NCBI GenBank assembly: GCA_011389865.1
Contig: JAABTL010000001.1
Coordinates: 1 to 64,000 of the forward strand
Direction of reading: 5' to 3'
DNA: 64,000 bases
Origin: Trueperaceae bacterium
Lineage (GTDB): Bacteria > Deinococcota > Deinococci > Deinococcales > Trueperaceae
Shown: piece after piece, positions 1 through 7,541 of the stretch
Layout of the letters: each line of letters starts with the position of its first letter
How positions within the stretch are numbered: the first letter of the stretch is position 1
Program-made: the position numbers and the translations under genes
Notes under the pieces: generated by a model
Seen by the model: only the letters and a program-made list of their open reading frames with translations
Database searches by the model: none
What the model was told of the DNA's origin: nothing

Positions 1-318
1 CAGTACCCGGTCGCCGGGGCGGGTGAAGAGGCCGCAGATCAGGTACAGGGCCAGCGACGCGCCCGCCGTCAGGAACAGGCGCTCGGGCGGCACCGCGCCG
101 GCGCCCTCGCGCGCGAGGAAGCCCGACACGGCCTCGCGCACGCCCGCGTCGCCGGGCTCGAGGCCGTACTGCAGCAGGTCGGGATCGAGGGCGGCGGTGG
201 CGCGATCGGCGGCCTCGCGCACCAGCGCGGCGGGGAGCAGGTCGCGACCGGGGTCGCCGCGCGCCAGGTCGACGACGCCCGCGTCGTGCCCGTGTTGGGT
301 GCTGATGCCCGCGCTCAC
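1..318 (-). CDS. PLP-dependent aminotransferase, N-terminal part (cut by window edge)
   Basis: Reading leftward from a GTG at 318, the frame stays open for 106 codons to the window edge. The residues resemble the start of class I/II (MocR-type or 2-aminoadipate-like) aminotransferases: VDLARGDPGRDLLP, then LLQYGLEPGDAGVREAVSGF, then LFLTAGASLALYLICGLF. This matches the family's N-terminal arm, the QYG..G...LRE segment and the start of the cofactor domain. The PLP lysine lies outside the window, so substrate cannot be judged. It is divergent from the ureohydrolase operon. The competing plus-strand frame over this stretch has an arginine/serine-rich composition typical of an antisense shadow. 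Confidence 0.75.
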   Translation of the reverse strand, partial: MSAGISTQHGHDAGVVDLARGDPGRDLLPAALVREAADRATAALDPDLLQYGLEPGDAGVREAVSGFLAREGAGAVPPERLFLTAGASLALYLICGLFTRPGDRVL

Positions 319-391
319 GGCTGGAGTATCCCGAGCGGGGCGCGAGAAGTCAACGGCCGCCGCGGAACCGCCGCCGATCGGCGCGCGCGTT

Positions 392-451
392 CCGCAGGCG
401 CGGACGGGCGCCGGTCGGCGCGCCCGCGCCGCAGGCGCGGACCGGCGCCGG
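392..451. repeat. Pair of 23-bp direct repeats upstream of the ureohydrolase gene
   Basis: The 23-bp stretch at 392-414 recurs at 429-451 with one mismatch (406 G versus 443 C), a 37-bp period. Both begin CCGCAGGCGCGG. They lie between the divergent aminotransferase and ureohydrolase genes and end next to the TACGAT hexamer at 453-458. Local tandem duplication or paired regulator sites are both possible. Confidence 0.5.
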
Positions 452-452
452 G

Positions 453-458
453 TACGAT
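453..458 (+). promoter_or_regulatory. -10 hexamer TACGAT for the ureohydrolase operon
   Basis: TACGAT fits the TAnnnT motif seen before many genes here. It is 20 nt before the ATG, leaving room for a short leader that carries GGGAGG at about 467-472. Confidence 0.45.
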
Positions 459-478
459 CGCGCTCGGGAGGACGCCGC

Positions 479-1441
479 ATGCCGCACCACCGACCCGTCG
501 ACGCCATGGCCTACCCGCGCTTCGAGGGCATCCGCACCTTCATGCGCCTGCCCCACCTCGCCGAGGTCGAGCGGCTGCGCGAGGCCGACCTGGCGATCGT
601 CGGCGTGCCCTTCGACACCGGCGCGACCTACCGCGTCGGCGCGCGCTTCGGTCCCGCGGGCATCCGGAACGAGTCGATGCTCCTGCGTCCGTACCACCCC
701 GAACTGGCCGTCGACGTGCACGCCGAGCTCTCGCTGGTCGACCACGGCGACCTGCCCGTCACCCCCGGCTACCTCCCCGAGTCGCACGCGCAGATCGCCG
801 AGGCCGCCGCCGGCGTGCTCGCGACCGGCGTCACGCCGCTCTTCCTCGGCGGCGACCACTCGGTCAGCCTGCCGCTGCTGCGTGCCGTGGCGGCGCGCCA
901 CGGGCCCGTGGCACTCGTGCACGTCGACGCGCACGCCGACCTGTGGCCCGGCTACTACGGCGGCAAGGATACCCATGGCACGCCCTTCCGGCGCGCGCTC
1001 GAGGAGGGCCTGATCGACCCGGAGCGCAGCGTGCAGATCGGTCTTCGCGGCCCCGTCTACGACGCCGACGACGTCGAGGTGTCCGAGCGGCTCGGGCTCG
1101 CGAGCCTCAGCGCCGACGCGCTGCACCGCCGCGGCGTCGACGCGGCGGTGGAGCTGGTGCGCAAACGCGCCGGCGGGCCCGGTCCGCGTTACCTCAGCTT
1201 CGACATCGATGCCCTCGACCCCGTCTACGCCCCCGGCACCGGCACCCCCGAGGTGGGCGGGCTCACGTCCGTGCAGGCGCTGCGGCTGCTGCGCGGCCTG
1301 GCCGGCCTCGACTTCGTCGGCTTCGACCTCGTCGAGGTCATGCCCGCCTACGACGTCGGCGCCGTCACGCAGCTGCTGGCCGCCAACCTGGCGTACGAGA
1401 TGATCGCCCTGGCGGCGGTCGCCAAGCGGGGTCCGGCTTGA
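479..1441 (+). CDS. speB: Agmatinase-type ureohydrolase
   Basis: A 320-aa member of the arginase/agmatinase family, which hydrolyses guanidino groups to urea using two Mn ions. All metal motifs are present: GGDHS (His127), DAHAD (Asp150, His152, Asp154) and SFDIDALDP (Asp242, Asp244). The HGTPFRRALEEG loop is agmatinase-like rather than arginase-like, but guanidinobutyrase or another guanidine hydrolase is possible. ATG 479 is chosen because GGGAGG sits 6-7 nt upstream and the family N-terminus fits; the frame is open further upstream but overlaps the divergent aminotransferase. First gene of a four-gene operon; its TGA overlaps the next start (TTGA). Confidence 0.85.
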   Translation: MPHHRPVDAMAYPRFEGIRTFMRLPHLAEVERLREADLAIVGVPFDTGATYRVGARFGPAGIRNESMLLRPYHPELAVDVHAELSLVDHGDLPVTPGYLPESHAQIAEAAAGVLATGVTPLFLGGDHSVSLPLLRAVAARHGPVALVHVDAHADLWPGYYGGKDTHGTPFRRALEEGLIDPERSVQIGLRGPVYDADDVEVSERLGLASLSADALHRRGVDAAVELVRKRAGGPGPRYLSFDIDALDPVYAPGTGTPEVGGLTSVQALRLLRGLAGLDFVGFDLVEVMPAYDVGAVTQLLAANLAYEMIALAAVAKRGPA

Positions 1442-2610
1442 GCGGCCTGCGCGTCGCGCCCGCCGCCTGGCTCCGCGGCGACGACGCGATCGAGGCGCTG
1501 GCGGGGCACCTGGCCGCGCGCGCGCCCGTCGTGCTCCTGGTGCACGGGCGCGTCGGCTACCCCGTGGTGCGCGACCGGCTCGACGCGGCGCTCGCCGCCG
1601 CGGGCGTGCGGGCGGCGCGGGCAGCGCACGAGGGGTCCTGCACCGCGCGGGCCATCGACGCGCTGGCCGCGGCCGCCGCCCGGGAGGGCGCGCGGGCCGT
1701 GCTGGGCGTGGGCGGCGGCCGCGTCCTCGACGCCGGCAAGGGCGCCGCCCTCGCGGCCGGGCTGCCCTTCGCCGCCCTGCCGACCAGCCCGGCCACCTGC
1801 GCCGCCACCGCGGCGACCGTGGTGCGCTACGACGAGCGCGGCGCGCACGTCGACGTGCTCGAGGGCGGCCCCGTCGCCGCGGCGTGCGCCCTCGATCCCG
1901 GCCTGCTCGCGTCCGCCCCGGACCGCCTGCTGGCCGCCGGCGTCGTCGACGCCTGGGCGAAGGTCCACGAGGTGCGGCTCACCAGCGCGCGCGCCGGCGG
2001 GAACGGCGCGGCCGGCGCGCGCGCCGTGACGAGCGCCACCACGCGCGCGGCGCTCGCGCTGGTCGACGACCTCGCCGAACTGCTGCGAGCGCACGCCTCG
2101 GGCGCGCTGGCGGCCGGCCCCGGGGGCGAGCGCGACGAAGGGCTCCTCCCGCGGCGCCGGCTGGTGGCCGAGGCCGTGGTCGCCTACCCCGGGTTGATCG
2201 GCGGCCTCGCGGGCGCGGACGCCAAGCTGGCGCTCGCGCACCCCCTGCACGACGCGCTCACCCACCTGCCCGGCGCGCACGCGGCGCTGCACGGCGAGCT
2301 GGTCGGCTTCGGGACACTGGTGCAACTGCGTGTTGCCGGGCGGGAAGTGCGCGCGGACGACGCGAGCCGTTGCACCGCAGCGGAGCGCGTCGCCGCGTTC
2401 CGCGCGGAGGCGGTGCGCTACGCCGAGCTGGGCGTCCGCTGCCACCTCGAGGCGCTCGGTTGCGGCGACGCCCGCTCGGCGCCGGTCGAGGAGGCGGTGG
2501 TGCGGCGGGCGCTGGCGGACCCGTCGGTGGCGAGCGCGCTGCCGTCGCTCGGCTTCGACGAACTGCTGGCGGCCGTGCGCGAGGTGGACGCGTGGGTGCG
2601 CGCGGCGTGA
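1438..2610 (+). CDS. Iron-containing alcohol dehydrogenase family protein (glycerol dehydrogenase-like)
   Basis: About 390 aa, read from a TTG overlapping the ureohydrolase stop. The dinucleotide-binding stretch GVGGGRVLDAGKGAA and the following LPTSPATCAATAA correspond to the GGGxxxDxxK and PT...S segments of GldA-type enzymes. A distal His-rich segment, AHPLHDALTHLPGAHAALHG, supplies likely metal-ligand histidines. The family oxidises polyols or reduces aldehydes with NAD(P) using Zn or Fe. Pairing with an agmatinase-like enzyme does not reveal the substrate. Another possibility in the same superfamily is a glycerol-1-phosphate or dehydroquinate-synthase-like enzyme. Confidence 0.7.
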   Translation: MSGLRVAPAAWLRGDDAIEALAGHLAARAPVVLLVHGRVGYPVVRDRLDAALAAAGVRAARAAHEGSCTARAIDALAAAAAREGARAVLGVGGGRVLDAGKGAALAAGLPFAALPTSPATCAATAATVVRYDERGAHVDVLEGGPVAAACALDPGLLASAPDRLLAAGVVDAWAKVHEVRLTSARAGGNGAAGARAVTSATTRAALALVDDLAELLRAHASGALAAGPGGERDEGLLPRRRLVAEAVVAYPGLIGGLAGADAKLALAHPLHDALTHLPGAHAALHGELVGFGTLVQLRVAGREVRADDASRCTAAERVAAFRAEAVRYAELGVRCHLEALGCGDARSAPVEEAVVRRALADPSVASALPSLGFDELLAAVREVDAWVRAA

Positions 2611-3110
2611 GGGGCCTGCTGCCCGACTCCTGGCGCCCGCGCATCGCGGCGCTGCTGCCGACCGCGCCCACCCGCTACGATGGGCCCGCGCTCGCATGGT
2701 GGTTCGCGGCGGCCTACCTCGCCGTCGTCACCGTACGGAGCGTCATCCATCTGTTGGCGCCGGACGGCGGCGCCGGTTCGATCGCGACGATCGACCTGTC
2801 GCAGGCGGGCAGCGCCAACGTCGTCGCCATGTTCGGCCAGTGGGGCGCCGTCCAGCTGCTGCTGGCGCTGCTCCTGTGGGTCCTGCTGCTGCGCTACCGC
2901 GGGCTGGTGCCGCTCGTGCTGCTGGTGTTCCTGGTCGAGCCTGGCCTGCGCGAGCTGGCGGGTCGGCTCAAGCCGCTCGAGACGCTGGGAACGGCGCCGG
3001 GGGCGGCGCTGAACTGGGCCGTGGTGCCCGTCGTCGGCGCGATGCTGTGGCTGTCACTGTGTCCGGCCGGGGACGGCCGCGAACCCCGCGGCGGTGGTGG
3101 CCGGTCGTGA
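2607..3110 (+). CDS. Small integral membrane protein of unknown function
   Basis: A 167-aa protein whose GTG start overlaps the upstream stop (GTGA); GTG 2592 in the same frame is an alternative. After a short basic N-terminus there are about four hydrophobic segments: around residues 27-48, 75-95 (VQLLLALLLWVLLL), 97-112 (LVPLVLLVFLVEPGL) and 130-150 (LNWAVVPVVGAMLWLSL). A conserved-looking cytosolic or periplasmic loop RELAGRLKPLETLG lies before the last helix. I do not recognise a family. Tight coupling to the dehydrogenase and to the HExxH protein suggests co-expression only. Confidence 0.6.
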   Translation: MRGLLPDSWRPRIAALLPTAPTRYDGPALAWWFAAAYLAVVTVRSVIHLLAPDGGAGSIATIDLSQAGSANVVAMFGQWGAVQLLLALLLWVLLLRYRGLVPLVLLVFLVEPGLRELAGRLKPLETLGTAPGAALNWAVVPVVGAMLWLSLCPAGDGREPRGGGGRS

Positions 3111-3793
3111 CCGCCGCCACCGTCCGGGTCGCGCGCGCCTGGGTCGCCGAACGCCTCGCGCTGCCCGCCGGTGAGGAGCCACGGCGAGGGTGGTACGCGG
3201 AGCAGGTGGTGGCCGCGCACGAGACGATCGCGGCGTTCGCCGCGGGCCACGGCTGGGTGGGTCGCGTGCGGCCCTTCTTCCACCGCGTCGAGGTCTTCGC
3301 CGACCAGGGCCCGCTGTGGGCGCGGCTGCGGCCCGTCTTCGGGCTGCCGGACGATGCGCCGCTCCCGACACCCAGCCTGGCGGGGGCGCTGGAGCAGGGG
3401 GTGCTCATGGTCGTGACGCCCGAGGTCTACGCCGGCACGCGACCGCGCTACGGCGCGGCGCCGGGGGCCTACGCGCGACTGCTGGCGCACGAGATGGCGC
3501 ACCGGCTGCACATCGCGGTCCTCGACGGCGACGAGGAGCGCATGGGACCGGCGTGGTTCTTCGAGGGCTTCGCCGTCGTCGCCTCGGGCGACCTCGTCGG
3601 GCTCGAGGTGGCGACCGCCGACGACTTCTGGTGCCACGTGCGCGCCGACGGCGAGGGCGCGTACGCCCACTACGCCGCCGCGCTGCGTCTCGTGTCCGCG
3701 CACGTCCCGCTGCCGGAGCTGGTCGTGCGGGCCGGGGACGCGGGGTTCGAGGAGTGGCTGGCGGAGCGTCTCGCGTTGCTGCGTGCCCCCTGA
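3107..3793 (+). CDS. Putative gluzincin-type metallopeptidase (HExxH protein)
   Basis: A 228-aa soluble protein starting at a GTG that overlaps the previous stop. It has a zinc-site motif LLAHEMAHRLH (HExxH) followed about 30 residues later by GPAWFFEGFAVVASG, whose glutamate is placed like the third ligand of gluzincins (peptidase MA-like clan). There is no signal peptide or membrane segment, so it is probably cytosolic. It closes the operon that begins with the ureohydrolase. Substrate unknown; the call rests on these two motifs. Confidence 0.6.
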   Translation: MTAATVRVARAWVAERLALPAGEEPRRGWYAEQVVAAHETIAAFAAGHGWVGRVRPFFHRVEVFADQGPLWARLRPVFGLPDDAPLPTPSLAGALEQGVLMVVTPEVYAGTRPRYGAAPGAYARLLAHEMAHRLHIAVLDGDEERMGPAWFFEGFAVVASGDLVGLEVATADDFWCHVRADGEGAYAHYAAALRLVSAHVPLPELVVRAGDAGFEEWLAERLALLRAP

Positions 3794-3821
3794 GGCCGCG
3801 CCCACGGGGGCGCGGCCGCGC

Positions 3822-3827
3822 TAGGCT
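3822..3827 (+). promoter_or_regulatory. Leaderless-type -10 hexamer TAGGCT
   Basis: TAGGCT with 7 nt before the ATG at 3835 and no Shine-Dalgarno sequence. Confidence 0.55.
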
Positions 3828-3834
3828 CGGCTTC

Positions 3835-4632
3835 ATGGACCACCCGGGGATGCTCGCCCTCTTCGACCGCTTCGAGCGCCGCGAGGCCATGCCCGTCGGT
3901 CAGCGCCTGGAACGCACCGCGCGCCTCGTCCGCCACGTGGGGGCTCCGGGTCAGCCGAGCTGGATCGTCTGGCATGACCTGGCGGACGCCGACGTCGACG
4001 CCGTGATCGCCGACGAGATCGCCTACTGGACGGCGCTCGGCCAGAAGGTCGAGTGGAAGTTCCATGCCCACGACCTGCCGACCGACCTGCGCCAGCGCCT
4101 GCTGGCCGCCGGCTTCGAGGCCGACGAGGACGAGGCGCTCATGGCGCTCGACTTGCGGCAGGCGCCGGCGTGGGTCGAGGCGGACGGCGTCCACGACGTG
4201 CGCGTGGTCGGCCCGGAGGGCGTGGACGACGTGGCGACCGTGATGGCCGGCGTCTGGCCCGACGAGGTCGATCGCTTCTTGGCCCGCTACCGCGACCACG
4301 GCGCCGCGGCGACGGAACGCACCCGGTTCTTCGTCGGTTACGACGGCGCCGCGCCGGTCGCCGCCGGCTGGACCGAGGCCTCGGGCCCGGTCACGCCCTT
4401 CCTGGGCCTGTGGGGCGGGTCCGTGCTGCCGTCGCATCGGGGGCGTGGCCACTACCGCGCGGTCGTCGCCGCCCGCGCGCGCTACGCCAGGTCCCGCGGG
4501 TACCGCTTCCTCACGGTCGACGCCGGGCCCATGAGCCGGCCGATCCTGGAGCGACTCGGCTTCCAGCGGCTGACCACGATCCTGGCGTGCACGTGGCGCC
4601 CGCCGCGGCCCGCCCCCGTCGCCCTCCGTTAG
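3835..4632 (+). CDS. GNAT family N-acetyltransferase
   Basis: A 265-aa protein. The C-terminal half (about residues 115-255) carries the GNAT fold: FFVGYDGAAPVAAGWTEA as the central strands, then LWGGSVLPSHRGRGHYRAVV, where HRGRGHY corresponds to the acetyl-CoA-binding Q/RxxGxG/A loop, and a terminal ILERLGFQRL typical of GNATs. The N-terminal 110 residues, including WIVWHDLADADVDAVIADE, look like a degenerate first GNAT lobe. ATG 3835 is preceded by a leaderless-type promoter. Acceptor unknown. Confidence 0.8.
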   Translation: MDHPGMLALFDRFERREAMPVGQRLERTARLVRHVGAPGQPSWIVWHDLADADVDAVIADEIAYWTALGQKVEWKFHAHDLPTDLRQRLLAAGFEADEDEALMALDLRQAPAWVEADGVHDVRVVGPEGVDDVATVMAGVWPDEVDRFLARYRDHGAAATERTRFFVGYDGAAPVAAGWTEASGPVTPFLGLWGGSVLPSHRGRGHYRAVVAARARYARSRGYRFLTVDAGPMSRPILERLGFQRLTTILACTWRPPRPAPVALR

Positions 4633-4635
4633 GCT
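4630..4635 (+). promoter_or_regulatory. Leaderless-type -10 hexamer TAGGCT overlapping a stop codon
   Basis: TAGGCT begins with the TAG stop of the GNAT gene and lies 5 nt before the ATG at 4641. Confidence 0.45.
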
Positions 4636-4640
4636 CGTCC

Positions 4641-5822
4641 ATGGACTCCCCGCTACTGGCCGACGCCCGCGCGCTGCGCCCCGACCTCGTCGCCTGGCGT
4701 CGCCACCTGCACATGCACCCGGAACTCTCGTACCAGGAGCAGGCGACGGCCGCCTTCGTGCGCGAACGCCTGGCGGCGCTGGGGCTCGAGGCGTCGCCGC
4801 CCATGGCCGGCGGCACCGGTCTCACCTGCACGATCCACGGCGTCGAGGACGGCCCCACGGTCGCCTTGCGCGCGGACATGGACGCGCTCCCCATCCAGGA
4901 GGACTCGAGCGCGCCGTACGTCTCCAAGGCGCCGGGCGTCGCCCACCTGTGCGGGCACGACGCGCACACGACCATGCTGATCGGCGCCGGCGCGTTGCTG
5001 GCGCGGCAGCGGCCGGCACGCGGGCACGTGAGGCTGCTCTTCCAGCCCGCCGAGGAGGCCGGCGCCGGCGCCGCGCGCATGATCGAGGACGGCGCGCTCG
5101 ACGCCGTCGCGGCCATCTACGCGCTGCACGTCGACCCACGCACGCCCGTCGGGCACACGGGCACCACCGTCGGCCCCGCGAACGCCGCCGCCGACGAGAT
5201 CGCCATCGAGGTCACCGGGGCCGGTGGGCACGCCGCCTACCCGCACCTGTCGGTCGACGCGGTGGCGGTGGCGGCGCAGGTCGTCACCGCGATTCAGCAC
5301 GTGGTTAGCCGCCACAGCGATCCGCTCGAGCCGCTGGTCGTCACGATCGGCACCATCCAGGGCGGCTTCGCGTCCAACGTCATCGCGCCATCGGTGCGCA
5401 TGACGGGCACGGTCCGCACCTTCGGCCCCGAGCTCCGAAAGGCCATGCCCGCCCGCCTGGAGCGGGTGATCCACGCGGTGGCGGCCGCCCACGGCGCCAC
5501 CGCCACGCTCGACGTCCGCTTCGGTTACCCGGCCACGGTCAACGACGGGTCGCTGCTGCCGGACTTCGAGGCCAGCGTCGCCGCCGTGATGGGGGAGGGG
5601 CGCAACGCCCAGATGGCGCCCACGATGGGCGCCGAGGACTTCGCCTACTACGCCCAGCGCGTCCCCGGCATGATCGCCCGCCTGGGCGTGCGCAACGAGG
5701 CGCTCGGCTTCAGCCACCCGCTCCACCACCCTCGCTTCGACCTCGACGAGGACGCGCTCCCGCTCGGGGCGGCGCTGCTGGCGGACGTCGCGCGCCGCTG
5801 GCTGGCTGGCGCGAGGCGATGA
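4641..5822 (+). CDS. M20D-family amidohydrolase (N-acyl-amino-acid / hippurate hydrolase-like)
   Basis: A 393-aa metal-dependent amidohydrolase that removes acyl groups from amino acids. The family motifs appear in order: WRRHLHMHPELSYQE, ALRADMDALPIQE, HLCGHDAHTTML (CGHDAHT metal site), LLFQPAEEAGAGA (EE metal and catalytic base), GAGGHAAYPHLSVDA (dimerisation-domain His), MGAEDFAYYAQ and HPLHHPRFDLDEDAL. The length is standard. Candidates within the family are IAA-amino-acid hydrolase, N-acetyl-L-amino-acid hydrolase and hippurate hydrolase; the sequence does not separate them. It is convergent with the aldehyde dehydrogenase across a strong hairpin. Confidence 0.88.
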   Translation: MDSPLLADARALRPDLVAWRRHLHMHPELSYQEQATAAFVRERLAALGLEASPPMAGGTGLTCTIHGVEDGPTVALRADMDALPIQEDSSAPYVSKAPGVAHLCGHDAHTTMLIGAGALLARQRPARGHVRLLFQPAEEAGAGAARMIEDGALDAVAAIYALHVDPRTPVGHTGTTVGPANAAADEIAIEVTGAGGHAAYPHLSVDAVAVAAQVVTAIQHVVSRHSDPLEPLVVTIGTIQGGFASNVIAPSVRMTGTVRTFGPELRKAMPARLERVIHAVAAAHGATATLDVRFGYPATVNDGSLLPDFEASVAAVMGEGRNAQMAPTMGAEDFAYYAQRVPGMIARLGVRNEALGFSHPLHHPRFDLDEDALPLGAALLADVARRWLAGARR

Positions 5823-5857
5823 TGGACGCGGATCCGGCACCTGGCGCCGGGCACGCG

Positions 5858-5879
5858 GACGCGCCGGGACCGGCGCGTC
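5858..5879. terminator. Bidirectional terminator-like hairpin
   Basis: GACGCGCCG and its exact reverse complement CGGCGCGTC flank a 4-nt loop, forming a 9-bp GC stem between two convergent genes. Neither side has a clear T-tract. Confidence 0.55.
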
Positions 5880-5924
5880 GGTAGCACCTCGTCGACGAGC
5901 GCCGCCGCCAGCCGGCGGGCGAGG

Positions 5925-7358
5925 CTACTCGCTGGGCCAGTAGCCGAAGATCGACTTCGTCTCCAGGTAGTCCTCGAAGCCGTACCGGCCCCACTCGCGG
6001 CCGTTGCCGGACTCCTTGTACCCGCCGAACGGAGCGGCGTGATCGCCGCCGGCGCCGTTGAGGTGTGCCATGCCGGCCCGCATCCGACGCGCGACCCGGC
6101 GCGCGCGTTCGGGGTCGGCCGACCACACGTAACTCGAGAGCCCGTAGCGGGTGTCGTTGGCGATGCGGACGGCGTCGTCCTCGTCCTGGTAGCCGATGAT
6201 GCAGAGCACCGGGCCGAAGATCTCCTCGCGCGCGACGGTCATGTCGTTGACGACGTGCGTGAAGACCGTCGGCCGCACGTAGTAGCCGCGGGACAGCCCT
6301 TCGGGCCTGCCGGTGCCGCCCGCAACCAGGCGCGCTCCGTCTCGCACGCCCGTGTCGATCAGGCCCTGGATCTTCTTCCACTGCGCCTCGGAGACCACCG
6401 GTCCGATCGTCGTGTCGGGATCGTTCGGGTCACCGACGCGGATCCCTTCGGCGGCGGCCCTCGCGAGCGCGGCGACCTCGTCCATCCGCTCGTGCGGCAC
6501 CAGCATGCGCGTGGGTGCGTTGCACGATTGGCCGCTGTTGGACGCGCAGCGCGTCACGCCGCTGGAGACGGCGTGCTCGAAGTCGACGTCGTCGAGCAAG
6601 ATGTTCGCAGACTTGCCACCGAGTTCCTGCGTCACGCGCTTGATGCTGTCAGCGGCTCGCTTGGCGACGTCGCGGCCGGCGCGGGTCGAGCCGGTGAACG
6701 AGATCATGTCGATGTCCGGGTGGGAGGACATCGCGGCGCCGACCGTCGGACCGTCGCCCTGGATCAGGTTGAACACCCCCCTGGGCACGCCCGCCTCGTG
6801 CAGGATCTCCGCGAAGATGATCGGCGACAGCGGGGCGATCTCGGACGGCTTGAGCACCATGGTGCACCCCGTGGCCAGCGCCGGCGCCACCTTGCAGCCG
6901 ATCTGGTTCAAAGGCCAGTTCCACGGCGTGATGAGACCGCACACGCCGATCGGCTCGCGCACGACCAGCGTGGTGCCGATCCGCTCCTCGAACTCGAAGT
7001 CCTTCAAGGCCTCGATCGCGGCGACCAGGTGGTTGCGTGCACTGGGCGCGTGCGAGCGCAGCGCCAGCTTGGCGGGGGCGCCCATCTCCATCGCGACGGC
7101 CTCGGCGAGGTCCGCCATGCGCGTCTCGTACACCTCGACGATGCGTTCGAGGAGTGCCAGGCGCTCTTCGCGCGAGGTCTGCGAGAAGCTCTCGAAGGCA
7201 CGACGGGCGGCGGCCACGGCTCGGTCCACGTCCTCGGTGTTCCCGAGGGTGATGGTCGCGCAGGGCTCCTCGGTGGCCGGGTCGATGACGGCCAAGGTCC
7301 GGTCCCCTCGGGGTGCGACCCACGCTCCGTCGATGTAGAACCTCGAGTGATTCGCCAT
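5925..7358 (-). CDS. NAD(P)-dependent aldehyde dehydrogenase
   Basis: A 477-aa ALDH that oxidises an aldehyde to the acid. Markers include TPWNWPLNQ, CTMVLKPSEIAPLSP and FNLIQGDG (cofactor binding), TQELGGKSAN with the general base Glu245, NSGQSCNAPTR with nucleophile Cys279, EEIFGPVLCI and FGGYKESGNGREWG. Length is standard. The ATG is supported by GAGGAGGG about 8 nt upstream. It resembles the broad AldA/betaine-aldehyde group; substrate is not determined. It is divergent from an MFS exporter and stands alone. Confidence 0.88.
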   Translation of the reverse strand: MANHSRFYIDGAWVAPRGDRTLAVIDPATEEPCATITLGNTEDVDRAVAAARRAFESFSQTSREERLALLERIVEVYETRMADLAEAVAMEMGAPAKLALRSHAPSARNHLVAAIEALKDFEFEERIGTTLVVREPIGVCGLITPWNWPLNQIGCKVAPALATGCTMVLKPSEIAPLSPIIFAEILHEAGVPRGVFNLIQGDGPTVGAAMSSHPDIDMISFTGSTRAGRDVAKRAADSIKRVTQELGGKSANILLDDVDFEHAVSSGVTRCASNSGQSCNAPTRMLVPHERMDEVAALARAAAEGIRVGDPNDPDTTIGPVVSEAQWKKIQGLIDTGVRDGARLVAGGTGRPEGLSRGYYVRPTVFTHVVNDMTVAREEIFGPVLCIIGYQDEDDAVRIANDTRYGLSSYVWSADPERARRVARRMRAGMAHLNGAGGDHAAPFGGYKESGNGREWGRYGFEDYLETKSIFGYWPSE

Positions 7359-7541
7359 CACGGTCCCTCCTCGTGTGGGATCGGTCAGATGCGGTGGTGC
7401 CCCCGCTTCCGGTGTGCGGACCGTGCTGCATCCTAGACCATCATCCGCGGGCTTCGAGGTCACGGTGGGCGCGATCGCCGGCCGGGGTCGTAAGGTAGTC
7501 CGCGAACGCGGGCGCCCGCTCGGCCCGCCGAGGACACCGAC

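Noticed and set aside
23-478. Upstream in-frame extension of the ureohydrolase
   Set aside because: Arg/Ser/Pro-rich translation overlapping the divergent aminotransferase; ATG 479 has a good ribosome-binding site and the family N-terminus.
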